A DNA stretch of 64,000 nucleotides, taken from NCBI RefSeq assembly GCF_026230105.1, contig NC_079478.1, positions 28,101,653 to 28,165,652 on the forward strand. The letters are read 5' to 3'. The position numbers and the translations under genes are program-made. Every line of letters starts with the position of its first letter. The stretch's first letter is position 1. The notes below the pieces were generated by a model. It was not told the DNA's origin. It did not search any database and worked only from the letters and a program-made list of their open reading frames with translations. The DNA comes from Diorhabda sublineata (taxonomy: Eukaryota; Arthropoda; Insecta; Coleoptera; Chrysomelidae). Shown piece after piece: positions 46,922-58,925 of this stretch.

Positions 46922-46974
<53 letters not shown>
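46922..46974. repeat. (AT)n microsatellite
   Basis: A 53-base uninterrupted AT run just 5' of a Jockey-like LINE tail. Confidence 0.97.
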
Positions 46975-46979
<5 letters not shown>

Positions 46980-47049
46980 CTCAAGACCAGCAGCGAGATT
47001 GTTAGATTGTTGTTGACACTGTCAACAGTGTTCTTGATGGTAAGCTTAT

Positions 47050-47345
47050 TATTTTCTATTTTAATCATGGACGTATGGCATACAGTAATTGAACTGTGAG
47101 CAATTCTAATATCAGTATTTTACAACGCTTCCAAAAAAAAATTTTTACTATCCATAGTCAACGCCCCATGATACGTTACAACATCATCAATAGGAAAAAC
47201 CTACAAATGTATTCAATCAAAGGAGAAAAAATACGTTACATTGAAAAATATAGTGACCGAATAAGTGAACATCTTAATAATCTAGCAAATCAGTTATTTA
47301 ATAAAGCATACGACTAAAACGCTTCAAACCTAATGATATGATAGA
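47050..47345 (+). pseudogene. Jockey-like LINE ORF2, C-terminal tail
   Basis: After 'TYGIQ' (about 47070-47085) the frame 47096-47317 reads 'SNISILQRFQKKIF' and later 'EKYSDRISEHLNNLANQLF'. The next frame gives 'RLKRFKPND' near 47316-47342. These are the last blocks of a Jockey-clade ORF2, related to the minus-strand copy at 5342-6660 ('SNTKILQTSQSKILR'). Only about 90 residues remain, with at least two frame changes. A 3'-end fragment of a 5'-truncated insertion, starting close to an (AT)n run. Confidence 0.75.
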
Positions 47346-47397
47346 CAGATTCACACTTTAAGTGATAATAATCCCTATTTTTAATTAAATCAAGCTT

Positions 47398-47493
47398 TAT
47401 GTTTTATACCACTGTGTCAAGTTAACTTTTATGTATTATACCACCGTGTCATGTTGACTTCTATATTTTATATCACTGCGTCATGTTAACTTT
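47398..47493 (+). repeat. Three tandem copies of a 32-bp unit
   Basis: Units at 47398-47429, 47430-47461 and 47462-47493, each exactly 32 bases, of the form TATRTWTTATAYCACYGYGT followed by CAWGTTRACTTY. Units differ by a few substitutions. They lie about 55 bases after the end of the Jockey-like ORF2, probably in its 3' untranslated region. Confidence 0.9.
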
Positions 47494-47921
47494 GTTACTG
47501 GTTTATACTATTTATACTTAGGTTGATATAGAGTAACAGTTATACTGCTAAATACTTAAAAGAGTTTCTTCACTGGAAGATATCCCTACGCGTCTCTTTT
47601 TTATTATTCAAATTAATTACTTATTATCCTCATTCTAGTGGATAGATTATAATTATATGGGAAAAATAAAAATTATCATTTTATATTTTTATTTCAGCTA
47701 TTCATTTCCTCAGTGAAATACTGAGGAGTAGGCAGATTGAGGTCTTGGAACGACCCAAGAAAAAGGAGAGATTCGTTGCGAGGAATAGGCAGATTGAGAC
47801 CACGGAATCGGAACACTTCTTAGCAATGAACGAATAACTACCTTATATCCACCCTTATTTTGATAATGGCTCCAAAGCAAAACAAAACAAATAAATAGAC
47901 CTTCCTAAAAATTATCCGAAA
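47494..47921. other. No gene; local duplication
   Basis: At 47729-47800, AGGAGTAGGCAGATTGAG and AGGAATAGGCAGATTGAG stand about 53 bases apart, followed by GTCTTGGAACGA and ACCACGGAATCG, so this is a small diverged tandem duplication. Otherwise nothing recognised. Confidence 0.55.
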
Positions 47922-47990
47922 GAAACAATGTAAATGAGCTGCCTGCTATAATAAAGAGTTATATAAAAAACGCGTTCCGGGTATTTCAAT
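47922..47990. repeat. Dispersed repeat B, copy 1
   Basis: AACAATGTAAATGAGC ... TTCCGGGTATTTC is shared, with divergence, with 49522-49596. It lies directly before the mariner fragment at 48000 and may be the noncoding end of that element. Confidence 0.5.
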
Positions 47991-47999
47991 CGTACATAC

Positions 48000-48185
48000 A
48001 ATTTGGAATTCCAAAGTCCAGAATCGGCTGTTGTGACAGAAAACATCGATGCTGTGCGTAAACTGATATTGCAAGATCGCCATGTGACATATCGTGAGAT
48101 TGAGGCATACTTAGGCATTAGTTCCAATCGCATAAATTGAATAGGGCATGAAAATTCTGCAAAATTCAATAGCACTACTTCAAAA
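48000..48185 (+). pseudogene. Mariner transposase, N-terminal fragment
   Basis: The plus strand reads 'ESAVVTENIDAVRKLILQDR', then 'HVTYREIEAYLGISSNRI', the first-to-second helix-turn-helix region of mariner transposases, followed by an in-frame stop. The catalytic domain is not found downstream. The minus frame 47912-48175 is its shadow. A different lineage from the piece at 22040. Confidence 0.8.
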
Positions 48186-49515
48186 AACGTCCATTAGAGC
48201 AACCGCAGAGGACAAATCATTTTCCACCACTATAATGCGAGCTCAGTTCAAACAAAAACTTTCTTGATGCAAAAATCACTTGCAAGATCAAAGTTTCTCT
48301 GCAACTGAAGGAGCGATTGATACGTTCAAATAATTTATTTTTAAGGTACCTCAATATTGCAAAACAATTATATCCAATCATAAATATTTATTTTTATATC
48401 TCAAAACTCTCTTTATTACATCTGCAATTTTTCTTCATGCTATAGATGTCCATTGACGGACCATATTACTATTCTAACGTCTTAAGTATCCAGTGATGCA
48501 GTTTTTTTACTGCACATTCCTATTTTTGATAACTTTTGATTTTGACTTTGATTACATCTCTTTTGAATGTCTCTTGGTTTGTTTTTGTTTTTGAAATCTA
48601 GGCATCATATTTACTAACAAGTTATTTATGCTATCAGTGCTATCGTTGTTCTTCTCTGGAGTTGTATTTCTTCCTTTAACTCTATTACTCTAGGTATATT
48701 ATACTCAGATCTTGTCGGTTATCCATCCTGTTGAGATAGTTTATCATCTTCTCTTTGTGGTTGTTGTTTAATGCTTTAAGCCTATAGAGTAGATTTATTT
48801 TTCTTTTTTGTAGTTTCTTCTTTATATTTTTGTATATTGTACCTACTTTACATCCCTCTATAGCTAGCATTGAATTTTTGGTTATACATTTTCTATATTA
48901 GCGCAATTAATAAAAAATCTAAAGGAGTTTACTGACTGTTGAACAGATAATTGTTGGGAAGGAATTCTGTGTTATGAATTAATATCGAATAATATGTGTG
49001 TAAAATATGAAACATCATGTCAAAAGTTTGAATTTTGAACCGTTGAATTAGTAACAACTTCACCGCAAATGGTATTTTCTGACTGGCATTTAATTAATAT
49101 TTATCATCAAAAAACCCATAGAGAAGTTGTTTCTCATTGAGAGAGAAAAAGGTAATATATGCTTTATATGAGTTAACATGGATTTAGAAGGTGTGTGGCC
49201 GTAGGTTTTGGAATATTTAATCAGCATTTGTTCCTTCATATGGCAACTGTAGTGCTTTTCTCATTTATTTATATGATTTGTATTCGTGGAGTAAATAAAT
49301 AATAATAAATAATTTGATAAATTAACACTGTCTTTTACGTTCTTAATTTATTTAAATACTATACACTACTCTTAACTAACTTATAATTCCACTCATCACT
49401 ATCACTTAACTAACATGAAAAGTTTAACAAAATTCTTCGATTACTTTGCTAATTCGTTCTGTTAACTATAACTACTTATTATGAACTGAACTAAACTGCG
49501 CTACACTAGAAATAA
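48186..49515. other. No gene seen
   Basis: AT-rich and stop-rich. The minus frame 48685-48870 (61 codons, Lys-rich, 'LYRLKALNNNHKEKMINYLN') is of LINE ORF type in flavour but lacks an anchor motif. Confidence 0.4.
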
Positions 49516-49600
49516 TTCAAAAGAGACAATGTAAATAAACCGCTTGCAATAAAAACTGATATAAAAACAAAGATAAAATGAATTCCGGGTATTTCATCAA
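49516..49600. repeat. Dispersed repeat B, copy 2
   Basis: GAGACAATGTAAATAAACCG ... ATTCCGGGTATTTC aligns with copy 1 at 47922-47990. No transposase follows here. Confidence 0.45.
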
Positions 49601-50930
49601 CGGCGGGGCTGATTTTAGAATTATACTTTATCCAAGCAGCACCCGCTTGAATATATGTATACATAATTGGGAAATTTGGTTCGAGTAAAAATCTATAAGA
49701 TACAATGACCATCGAATATTCTTTGGATTGTTCAAATAAGAAACGATCCCAACCATTATACCCCCGTCTAGATTTAAATATGCACTAATATAACTAATAA
49801 TGATGATGATATTTTTCGAAGTTCTTATTTCTTTAACTTCGACATCAGCACTAACAACTGCGATTTTTAACATATTATACCTTCATCTCCATAAAACAAT
49901 GTACCCTGATATTTAACAGTATATGATAAATGGAAGAAAACACTGGAATTTGTAGTTTTTATTTCTGAGAAAGACACATTGGCAACCTCATTTCTCCCAC
50001 TTAATCAACCCGATAATTTCGAATTGTGAACTTGCCATATATAGTACATCATTAGACATATAGATGGAGTATTCAGATATAATTCCTGTCAACGATTTTT
50101 TCTTATACTTTTAACGTCTTTTTAAAAACAGTCTCAATTAATGTGAAGATCGAGACCTTTTACAAATGAAACACAATGCCTTTAGTGTGCTGATTCGTTT
50201 TTATATTACAATTCAAAGGAAAACGCTTAACTACCACACATTTAACTCTGCTTCTTTATTTTCATCGCTCTGTATGCTCAAGCCTCAATATTTAAAACTC
50301 TTCGCATGTTCAATTGTCTTTCATCTACTTCGATTTTGAAGTCTCTTTTTTTCTCCTACTACCATTATTCTTTTCTTCTCAATATTTGATAAATTGTTAT
50401 CCAATTCCTCTTTATTTTTAATGAACAATACTCAATCATCGGCAAAATACTTCTTTCAATACATCATCCATTATCCCCTTAAGTTAAATGTTTTGAATGT
50501 TCATGAAATAGAGGTATACTTTTGGATTTATCATTTCATTATACGTCTCTATGTACAAAACGTGTCAGTAACTAATAAAAATAAAGTATGAAAATAAATG
50601 TTGAGATTGAAGGCATAAATACCAATTTACGTTAACATTTATCTACAAAGAATACAAGAAAATTGACCAGAGAATTTAATTTTTCATGCACTTCATTTCG
50701 TAGGGTGTCAAATCATCATATATTTCATCCACACAAATACATTTGATATTGTAAATAAATGAGGATGATTCAAAAAGGAGATACGGTTTTATGATATTAT
50801 GGTAATATAATATATAAATAATATTTTTTATTCCATAATCAATACAATTCACTTCACATACTCAACATCCTTTGAAATCAAACATGTCGACAGCAGTTTG
50901 TGGAGATCGTATTTGAACAGAACTTATCCC
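49601..50930. other. No gene seen
   Basis: AT-rich. Open frames of 65-81 codons show no motif. Confidence 0.4.
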
Positions 50931-50939
50931 GCTCTCAAA

Positions 50940-51265
50940 GATTTTATCAGAAGAATTCATATTATAGAAGAGCCGTGAAGAGATCTCAAAGAACGATTTT
51001 TTTGAAATGGATTTGGAGGACAGACTTCATTGCATGTAATGTAAGATCCCATGATTTAACCCCATGGATTTTTTTTGAGTTGCTCAAAGAGAAAGTTTAT
51101 CAAATTGAACCCTCTTCTTTGGAAGAAACGAATGGACGAATGGGAAATAAAACTAGTCCAACATCAGCTGGATTCCTACGAAATATTCGACGTAATTTTG
51201 AACAGCGACTTATCAATTGTATCGTAGTCGATGGACATCTTTTTGAATATCCAATTCACCATCAA
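50940..51265 (+). pseudogene. Mariner-like transposase, C-terminal remnant
   Basis: Open frame 50900-51307 (135 codons). From about 51015 it reads 'WRTDFIACNVRSHDLTPWIF', then 'ELLKEKVYQ', then 'LEETNGRM', and 'FLRNIRRNFEQRLINCIVVD' with 'GHLFEYP' (about 51171-51255). This is the end of a Tc1/mariner-related transposase: the 'SPDLTP.DFF.WG.LK..VY' block followed by 'R..C...GGHFEH'. SPD is here SHD, so the catalytic Asp survives. No first or second catalytic block is seen upstream; the frame start at 50900 is not a native start. Confidence 0.8.
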
Positions 51266-51334
51266 TTGAAAATATTTCAAGTGTCGTATTTTCTGATAGA
51301 CAACTAATTCCAATTCCAAGAGAAGTGAAGTAGC

Positions 51335-52075
<741 letters not shown>

Positions 52076-54425
52076 TAGCCTGTGATTTAAAAAATAAATA
52101 GGTAAGCTGGAGTGATGAACAATAGGACCTTCTGGGTATATTTTTTCTTGAGCTTGTAAGTTGATATTTTTATTTGATTTCATTAACGTTAAGTACCACA
52201 CTAGAAGCATAACACGAAAAATTATAATTAATATCATTCAAAACGATGGTTAAAAGCAAACAAAAAATCTGTAAAAATTATCTACAAAATGTCACTGATA
52301 TGAATGTCGATGAATTGTATCTATAAACATATTTATAAATTCTGATTTGTTTCTTTTATTCACAATATAACAATCATTTTTTCTTGCTAAAATTAGTAGT
52401 TCAATTTCTATACTATACCACTAAATTAAGGCAAAGACCTTGTTTAAGATTCAAAACACTCTCTGGTAATATACCACATAAGGTATATGTTCTATTTGGA
52501 AATAAGAGATTGCGAAAGTGGAACGCAAGGAGTTGAAAAATGGCTGATCTGTATCGTAAAAATCTGTCTTCCTGAGAACCAACACCAATGTGTACATTGA
52601 TCAGTGTGGACGTTGTTTGGTATGATCAGAATAAGTACTTAACAATAAATCTCTGAGTACCAAGTTGTAGAGTGTTATTTTTTGAAGATACTATTGTAAA
52701 GATAATTACAAAAGTCACATTCCGAAAAGATAAAAATTGAGCTCCGCTTCGATTTTCAACCACTTTTGTTCAAATTTCATATTATTTTACCGTGGGACCA
52801 AGTCTGCTTCGTATATTGGTTATTTAAGTAAACGAGAAAGTATATGATAAGAATTTTCCATTCTAGCATAGGATCGTTCCAATTCGTAGATCTGCGAATT
52901 ACTATTATGTTTTTGTTTCTAAAAATGACGTTTTTGTTTGTGTGTATATTGTATATTATTCAAATTAAATAAATAACAATTCTATTCCATTGTAGTACTG
53001 CTCAGTTCAAAGTATCAAAAAGTAAGTCAGCATTTTCGACATTATCTCAAAACTTGGTATTTGACAACGTCGCTGAATTAAACACCGTATGCTGTAACTA
53101 ATCTATTCCAGAATTGGAGTCGTAAAAGTTGCTCTTCTAATCCCCGTCCATACTTTGAGGCTCGTAAAAATGGTTACGAGTTGAAAATTAGTACCGGCAT
53201 GTCATAAATTAATACAACAGATTTAATTAATACGTCTATGACAGTTTATCGTCAGAGTGAGGTTAATGTGTTAGGGAAAGGAGTTTACGTTGGAAAATTG
53301 ATTTGTGTTTCATTGGCGGGGTATAAAATATAATCCATGTAGCTATAATCTTGGAAACGGGATAAATCAAATCACTAAGTTATTGGACTCTCTAAAGTGA
53401 CGACGCACTTGCGAAGTAACAATATTGTATTCATAGCATAGCATTAAGGTAGATATAAAATCGGTCCCTATGATTACAACATATGGTGATTTATGGTTAC
53501 AGCCTAATATCGAAGTTCTTAGGTTGAAACGTTATTTTTTTCACATGAATTATTGAGAATTTGATCTGATATATTTCAGTAACAAATTGAGATAATAGTA
53601 TTTTTCTTAAAACAGAATCTAACAATGATTTAAGTATATAAAAAATCGGAATTTAAGTGAAATTCAATACGTACTTTGTGATGAAGTTAAAATTAAAAAA
53701 AATATTTGTAATGTGTGAAAAAATGGTTGAACACTAAATCAACATAGTGTTTGACGTTTGAGGTAACAGTTATTTCGGATACAGTGGGATAAAATTTAAA
53801 ACTCGACACACTAGTATAACAATATTAAAACACAATTTAGATTAAACAAATAAATTACCGAGTGAATAATTACTCATTATACGCGAGTAGAATATTATAT
53901 TTTATACACTTTATTAGAAACACTATTATTGTATTCTAAGAAATAACATTTATTATATTATTTTTCATTTATACACAATACGTAGTTGATAAAAATTATA
54001 ATAACCGTATAATATCTCATAATAATTATTACAAATATCTATGTTATTCAGCTTAACAAATAGTAAGTATATAATCTTACAGCATAATGGTATTCATTAA
54101 TATTTATTAATAATTCCTTTTGCTAGTTCAGTAGTTCAAAAAAGATTCCTGGGACAAAACATATATTTTCCTGGACTTTTTCCACAATAAATTTGATGAG
54201 GTAATTTCAGCTGCTTTTTCCATTTCTGGAACTATTGAAGAAATCATTTTCATTCTCTATATCCATTTTTAGTTGGTTATTTTAACTTTTAAGCTAATTC
54301 AGAAATCAAAACACTGAGAAATCTTTGCACAAAAACAACAATGTTTATAGGTGTCGAATTTAATTTGGCTTATAAGATTTATAAATTGATTCGACAAACA
54401 TGGTATGTTAAAAAATAGAAACACA
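52076..54425. other. No gene seen
   Basis: AT-rich, stop-rich sequence without recognised repeats. Confidence 0.45.
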
Positions 54426-54434
54426 ATATGCACA

Positions 54435-54535
54435 TTGATGACTCAATGTACATGAACCTTGCCTTCTGAGTGTAGGCCCCAGGTTCGAATCTGGTCTAGG
54501 AAAATTCACTTTTTTTTCAAGGTGTACGGAACTAA
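54435..54535 (+). repeat. tRNA-derived SINE-like repeat, copy 1
   Basis: CCAGGTTCGAATCTGG (about 54479-54494) has the shape of a tRNA T-arm with its B box, about 45 bases after an A-box-like TGACTCAATG (54440). A second copy with the same layout, ending CGAGTCTGGTCTAGAG, is at 63385-63445. The acceptor and anticodon arms do not close properly, so this is a decayed tRNA pseudogene or SINE head, not a functional tRNA. Confidence 0.5.
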
Positions 54536-54849
54536 ATGGAAAATATTCGAAGGTTCATATGATATAACTTTAAAAACCACTTTTTTGTATAAAGAAATAA
54601 AATAAAGCTGAATAGAAGAAGCATCTGACAACAGTGATTAATGGATTTAAAATCACTGGATTGTTGGGAGTTTGAGAAAACAGAAGTATAATGGGTACAT
54701 TATACAACAGCGGATAATTCTCCACTTATTTGTACTTTATTATCGATAACAATGAGTTACAACAATTCATTTTTCAACGTAAAAATATAATTATGTAATG
54801 TAATTCGTCAAAGTATAACGAGAAAAATAGCCCGGTTTAAATTAAAATA

Positions 54850-55215
54850 TAGTTCTCCCCCGACACTACTATTTACAAGGGTTTTATTTCTCCCGCGCTC
54901 AGAAACTGAAGGAACCGTAGCCAAGGCGAACCCACCTTCCTCACCGTTAGAGAAATGGAATCGCTAACAGCAATAAAAGAGATGGTACCGAGTTGAGAAT
55001 GAAAGTCGGCCTCATTGAAGCAAAAACCAAACAAGGAATACGTAAGTAGGGTTAGAGTTCCAACCGGAACCCTCGCAGGCCCAGTCCAGAAGGGGTATAT
55101 CGAAAGCACCTTCAATTTCTGGAAGAACATAGGCAGTTCTCGAAGATCCTCAGCCGACCACAACGAAGACAACATCCCGAGCAGAGTAAGAGTCCGTCCG
55201 TTCTTACAGCGAATT
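54850..55215. other. GC-richer block of unknown nature
   Basis: A 360-bp block has far more G and C than its flanks (CTCCCCCGACAC at the start, CGGAACCCTCGCAGGCCCAG in the middle). It is open for 100 codons on the minus strand (54873-55175) and 83 on the plus strand (55015-55266). A CTCCCGCGCTCAG acceptor-like and an AATACGTAAGTAG donor-like site lie inside on the plus strand, but the segment between them is stopped in all frames. It could be an LTR or other element piece; unrecognised. Confidence 0.35.
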
Positions 55216-57330
55216 AAAAAATGTCAAAAATGTTATCTAGCAATTAATTTCCATAGAATATCGTGATTTACATTTGTTTTATTCGATTCTGTGAATGTAT
55301 AGTTTCGATAATTTCGTTTACTTTTTTATTTCTCATCTGAAATGGTACCATAAGTTAATTTCAGGTACTACGCATGTATTTTCAGTTGAACATGCCTGAA
55401 ATAATTATATAAAGGGAATTACATGATATCACGTATGACATCGCGGTTTAACCACGAATAAAATAAGATTTTGGGGTGAAAAACTATTGTAACACTAACA
55501 ATGCAGTTTCTTATTCTAAACTCCAAATTATTTTTCCTGCCGCTATCTCCTTTTCGGTAAACAATTTCTTTCCTCAAACTGCATGTAAATCAAACAGTGT
55601 ATGTCAATTACAACACTTTTTATACATCTGACGATTTTTTCGGTTGTCCCGTATACTATTCACAGATTGATTGTGGTGAAAGATGTGATTGTTTATAGAA
55701 TCAATGTGGCAGACGTTATCTTTGAACATCTAAAATTAGGTACTTAATATTGTGAAGCAATAATAATTTATTATAGTCTATTTTTATTAATGAGAGAGTA
55801 ATAAAATGATGACGCATTTGTAACCCACAGGCGTATCACTTTTTTTACAGTTAAAATATTTTATAGTTATAACTTGAATATTTTCGTATGAAACAACATT
55901 TGCATAAATACAATTAATATATCGTGTGTGAACTTATATTTTCACACAACTAACCTGCTTCCATACAGCTGAATATGAAAAGGGTGAAAGGGTTCAAACT
56001 TTGATTTTCAGACAACGTTACGTACATGAAGAGTAATAAAATCAATAATAAAAAAACTCATTAGTATTACTAGATTAACTTCTAAACAATCTAAATCACA
56101 ATCGGAATCAGAAGATGTACTGTTGTGACCAATATTCACAATGGGTGGCTAGATCAATTCATTAGTAATATTCTCCAACTTTCACATTTTCTTTTCCTGT
56201 TTAATCGTATGATTAACTACTTATTCCCAATTTTCAGAGTTCATATTTTGCACAGCTTCCAAAAACAACTTTTCAACATTTTCAACTCATTTTAAAAGAA
56301 TTATTTTTTCTTAAAACTTCTCCCTTTATCTGTGTCCACCAGTACAATCCGATTTAGTTCGCAATAATATATTGCACATCCAGCCATCGTCAATCAGTTT
56401 CACATTTTTTCAATTTATTTTTATAAAGGGAATACAAAGAATACAGCAAAAGAATAACAAATCACATGTAACAGAGATTTCTATTAATGGAAATAAACCA
56501 TGAATTAGTTCAAATATATCGATATTTTTAAACACAAACTGATCGTGATATGGCAACTATTATGTACATTCTCACCCTTTTTGATTCATCCTGAAGAAAA
56601 TACTATACTTAATTTTCTGGAAATAAAGCATCCTTCCCATTTCCCGAATCTCTCATATCGACACCACTTGGAAAATTCACGTGATGTGTCGTAATCCTAT
56701 TCAATTTTATTAGATGAGGTAATATCCTTAGGTAGGGTAAACAACGCAGGAGAGATGGTGAGAGCCTGAAACATGCCTAAGGCACGATATTGTCACATAA
56801 CTGCCACGAAGATAGTATTCACCTCCTCTGAAACGTGTGATATCGCGTACTCCCGTTGTCTCTAATGAACGGTTATTGAGATTCGAATTTGCTTTTGCCT
56901 ATGTGTTCAGAGAATGAAAATCGTATCACGAGTGAGATTCGGTAAGTGAGAAAAATGACCTAAAATGACTTTCCACAAAATTTCATAATGATTATTAAAA
57001 ATAGATGAAAACAATCCTGTTTGGAATACAAAGAAATCCTAAAATTCATAAAACCGTATACAGCAGTTTGAATGACCGATGAGTGGTTCCGAATAATTAA
57101 TAGAATAAAAATTAAGATCGGTTCCTCACTTTCGAGGAACTTAAAAATCACAAGAGCGTTAAAACAGCATTATATACAACAAATCTTACAGCAGAAGAAT
57201 TTGATAAAGTTAGAACAAAAAAATGATCCCATTGATGAATCTATTCTCATCATCACATCGCAAACTGTAAATGAAACTGACATAATGCGTAACTACTTGA
57301 TTTTTGGAAATATTCATTTTTTCTCTCTTT
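55216..57330. other. No gene seen
   Basis: AT-rich. Frames at 56960-57151 and 57072-57332 are short and without motif. Confidence 0.45.
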
Positions 57331-57337
57331 AAATTGT

Positions 57338-57630
57338 ACAGGTTGTATTAACTATTGAGAATGAGCCGCACCTGGAGTTCAGATAGTGGTGTAGAATCAT
57401 TTTTTCCGTTAAGCACACTACATGGACATACAGTATCATATATTAAAAGTTCTTAATGTTCGAATGTATAATTTAGAAAATATACTTAAATATAAGTTCC
57501 GATTTCGTAGCTTTGAAGGCTCAGAAACAAGGGGTCGTATTAGGAAATTTTTTCATGTCCCAGCATTATTTTCACGTTATCTACTCACTCCCGAATTTTT
57601 TGCATCAAGCCCCAGAACACTCTATATAGA
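57338..57630. repeat. Dispersed repeat A, copy 3 (most complete)
   Basis: It runs from TTGTACAGGTTGTATTAACT to CTCACTCCCGAA and CAGAACACTCTATATA, about 290 bp, so both presumed ends are present. The first is shared with 16405 and the last with 5160. The open frame 57422-57712 crosses it and is incidental. Confidence 0.75.
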
Positions 57631-57985
57631 GCAGGGACGAAGAAAAGCAAGAAAGGAAAACCGAAGAGGAGATAGGAGATATAAAGATGAGAAAAATGGG
57701 AAAATAAGGTAACAGGAAATATAAAAAACACAAAGATCAGGAGCTAAGCTTGTTCACATGCTCTTTCAAATTACGTTCTTACTTGAATTAAGTGAATTTG
57801 TATAATTTTATCTCTTGTTTATTCCATAGCCTGATGTGTTTAGCCCTTTTTTTCAAATATAAATTCCATATTAAATATGTTTATGATAATTATTGGTCTT
57901 CCAATATTTATCCAGCAATTTATACCATGAAAATTGAAAAAACAACTTTGTTTCAATAAACTTTTGAAATAGGAAGCGCTCAACA
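57631..57985. other. No gene seen
   Basis: A purine-rich stretch (57630-57720, AAAGCAAGAAAGGAAAACCG) follows the repeat; otherwise AT-rich with nothing recognised. Confidence 0.4.
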
Positions 57986-58009
57986 ATAAATAATTCACAT
58001 CAGATTACC

Positions 58010-58925
58010 AAAAATTTATTTGTTAAAGAACAGTCTGAACTTCTTGCTTCTCGTCTTAAGCAATGGAACTTGTTAGCCAAAGAGACAAAAATTACGACCT
58101 TTAAGAAAAGAAATGCTACATTTTGTACATTCTACAGTATGGAAAATTCGTTGTGCGCGTCCACAAATATTGATGGTCTAATGAAAGAACTTGATTTTGA
58201 GCATAATCCCACTACAACAAGTATAAGTGGCAGATATGTGGGGACCTGAAGGTGATTGGAATTTTAATGGGACTTCAGGGAGGGTTTACGAATCATTGCT
58301 GTTTTCTTTGTCTATGGGACACAGTCGAGCAGTAGATCAACACTATGTAAAAAAAAATTGCAAGCAAGAAGTGAGTTTCAACCGGGATCTCAAAATGTTA
58401 AGTTTATACCTCTTATAGATCCCAAAAATGTCCTTCGGCTCTCCCCCTCTCATTAAACTTGGATTGATGAAAAACTTTGTAAAGGCTATGGATAAAGAAG
58501 GTGATGGATTCAAATACGTTGGAGTAGTCTTTTCCCAGTTCAGTGATGCCAAATTAAAGGAAGGTATTTTTATTGGGCCCCAGATAAGAAAATTGGTGGA
58601 CGATGAGAATTTTGCAATAAAGCTCACCAGACAGGAGCTTAGAGCATGGAAGGCATTTGTTAGTGTAGAGAGGGGATTTTTTGGTAACAATATAGATCCA
58701 AACTACCAACAGTTAGTTAATGAACTTCTAGACGCCTACAAGTCCCTTGGTGTTCGAATGTCATTGAAAATTCATTTCATCCATTCCCATCTGACATTTT
58801 TTCTCGAAAATTTGGTATCAAGGACGATGGGATTCAGCCATGATGGATGATTACTGTTGGTTTTTAATAAAAGAAAGTGCAGCCCCTTATAAAAGGAAAA
58901 AGTAGAGTTAATATTCTAGTTTCTA
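58010..58925 (+). pseudogene. Decayed copy of an amplified insect protein of unknown function
   Basis: Plus-strand pieces in order are 'KEQSELLASRLKQWNLLAKE' (about 58026-58085), 'NIDGLMKELDFEHNP' (about 58168-58212), a frame with 'GDWNF' near 58250, and 'RAVDQHYVKKNCKQE' (about 58329-58373). Then 'LIDPKNVLRLSPPLIKLGLM' and 'KNFVKAMDKEGD' (about 58417-58505), 'IFIGPQIRKLVDDENF', 'WKAFVSVERGFFGNN', 'LDAYKSLGVRMSLKIHFIHS' and 'HLTFFLENL' (to about 58820), and 'DDYCWFLIKESAAPYKR' in another frame (58848-58900). I recall this set from uncharacterised proteins present in many copies in insects and Hydra, and know no function. The segment between 'ENL' and 'DYCW' (a His-Asp-rich block in intact copies) is deleted. 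Frame changes make it nonfunctional. Confidence 0.75.

Noticed and set aside
46757..46975. 72-codon open frame ending in alternating Ile-Tyr
   Set aside because: The tail is the (AT)n run and the rest has no motif.
47398..47493. CRISPR-like array of 32-bp repeats
   Set aside because: The units are directly adjacent with no spacers, in a eukaryotic transposon setting.
54470..54500. Functional tRNA gene
   Set aside because: The T-arm is good, but acceptor and anticodon stems do not close; two similar degenerate copies point to a SINE.
54897..55038. Exon between the acceptor-like CGCGCTCAG and donor-like GTAAGT in the GC-rich block
   Set aside because: All three plus-strand frames contain stops between the two sites.
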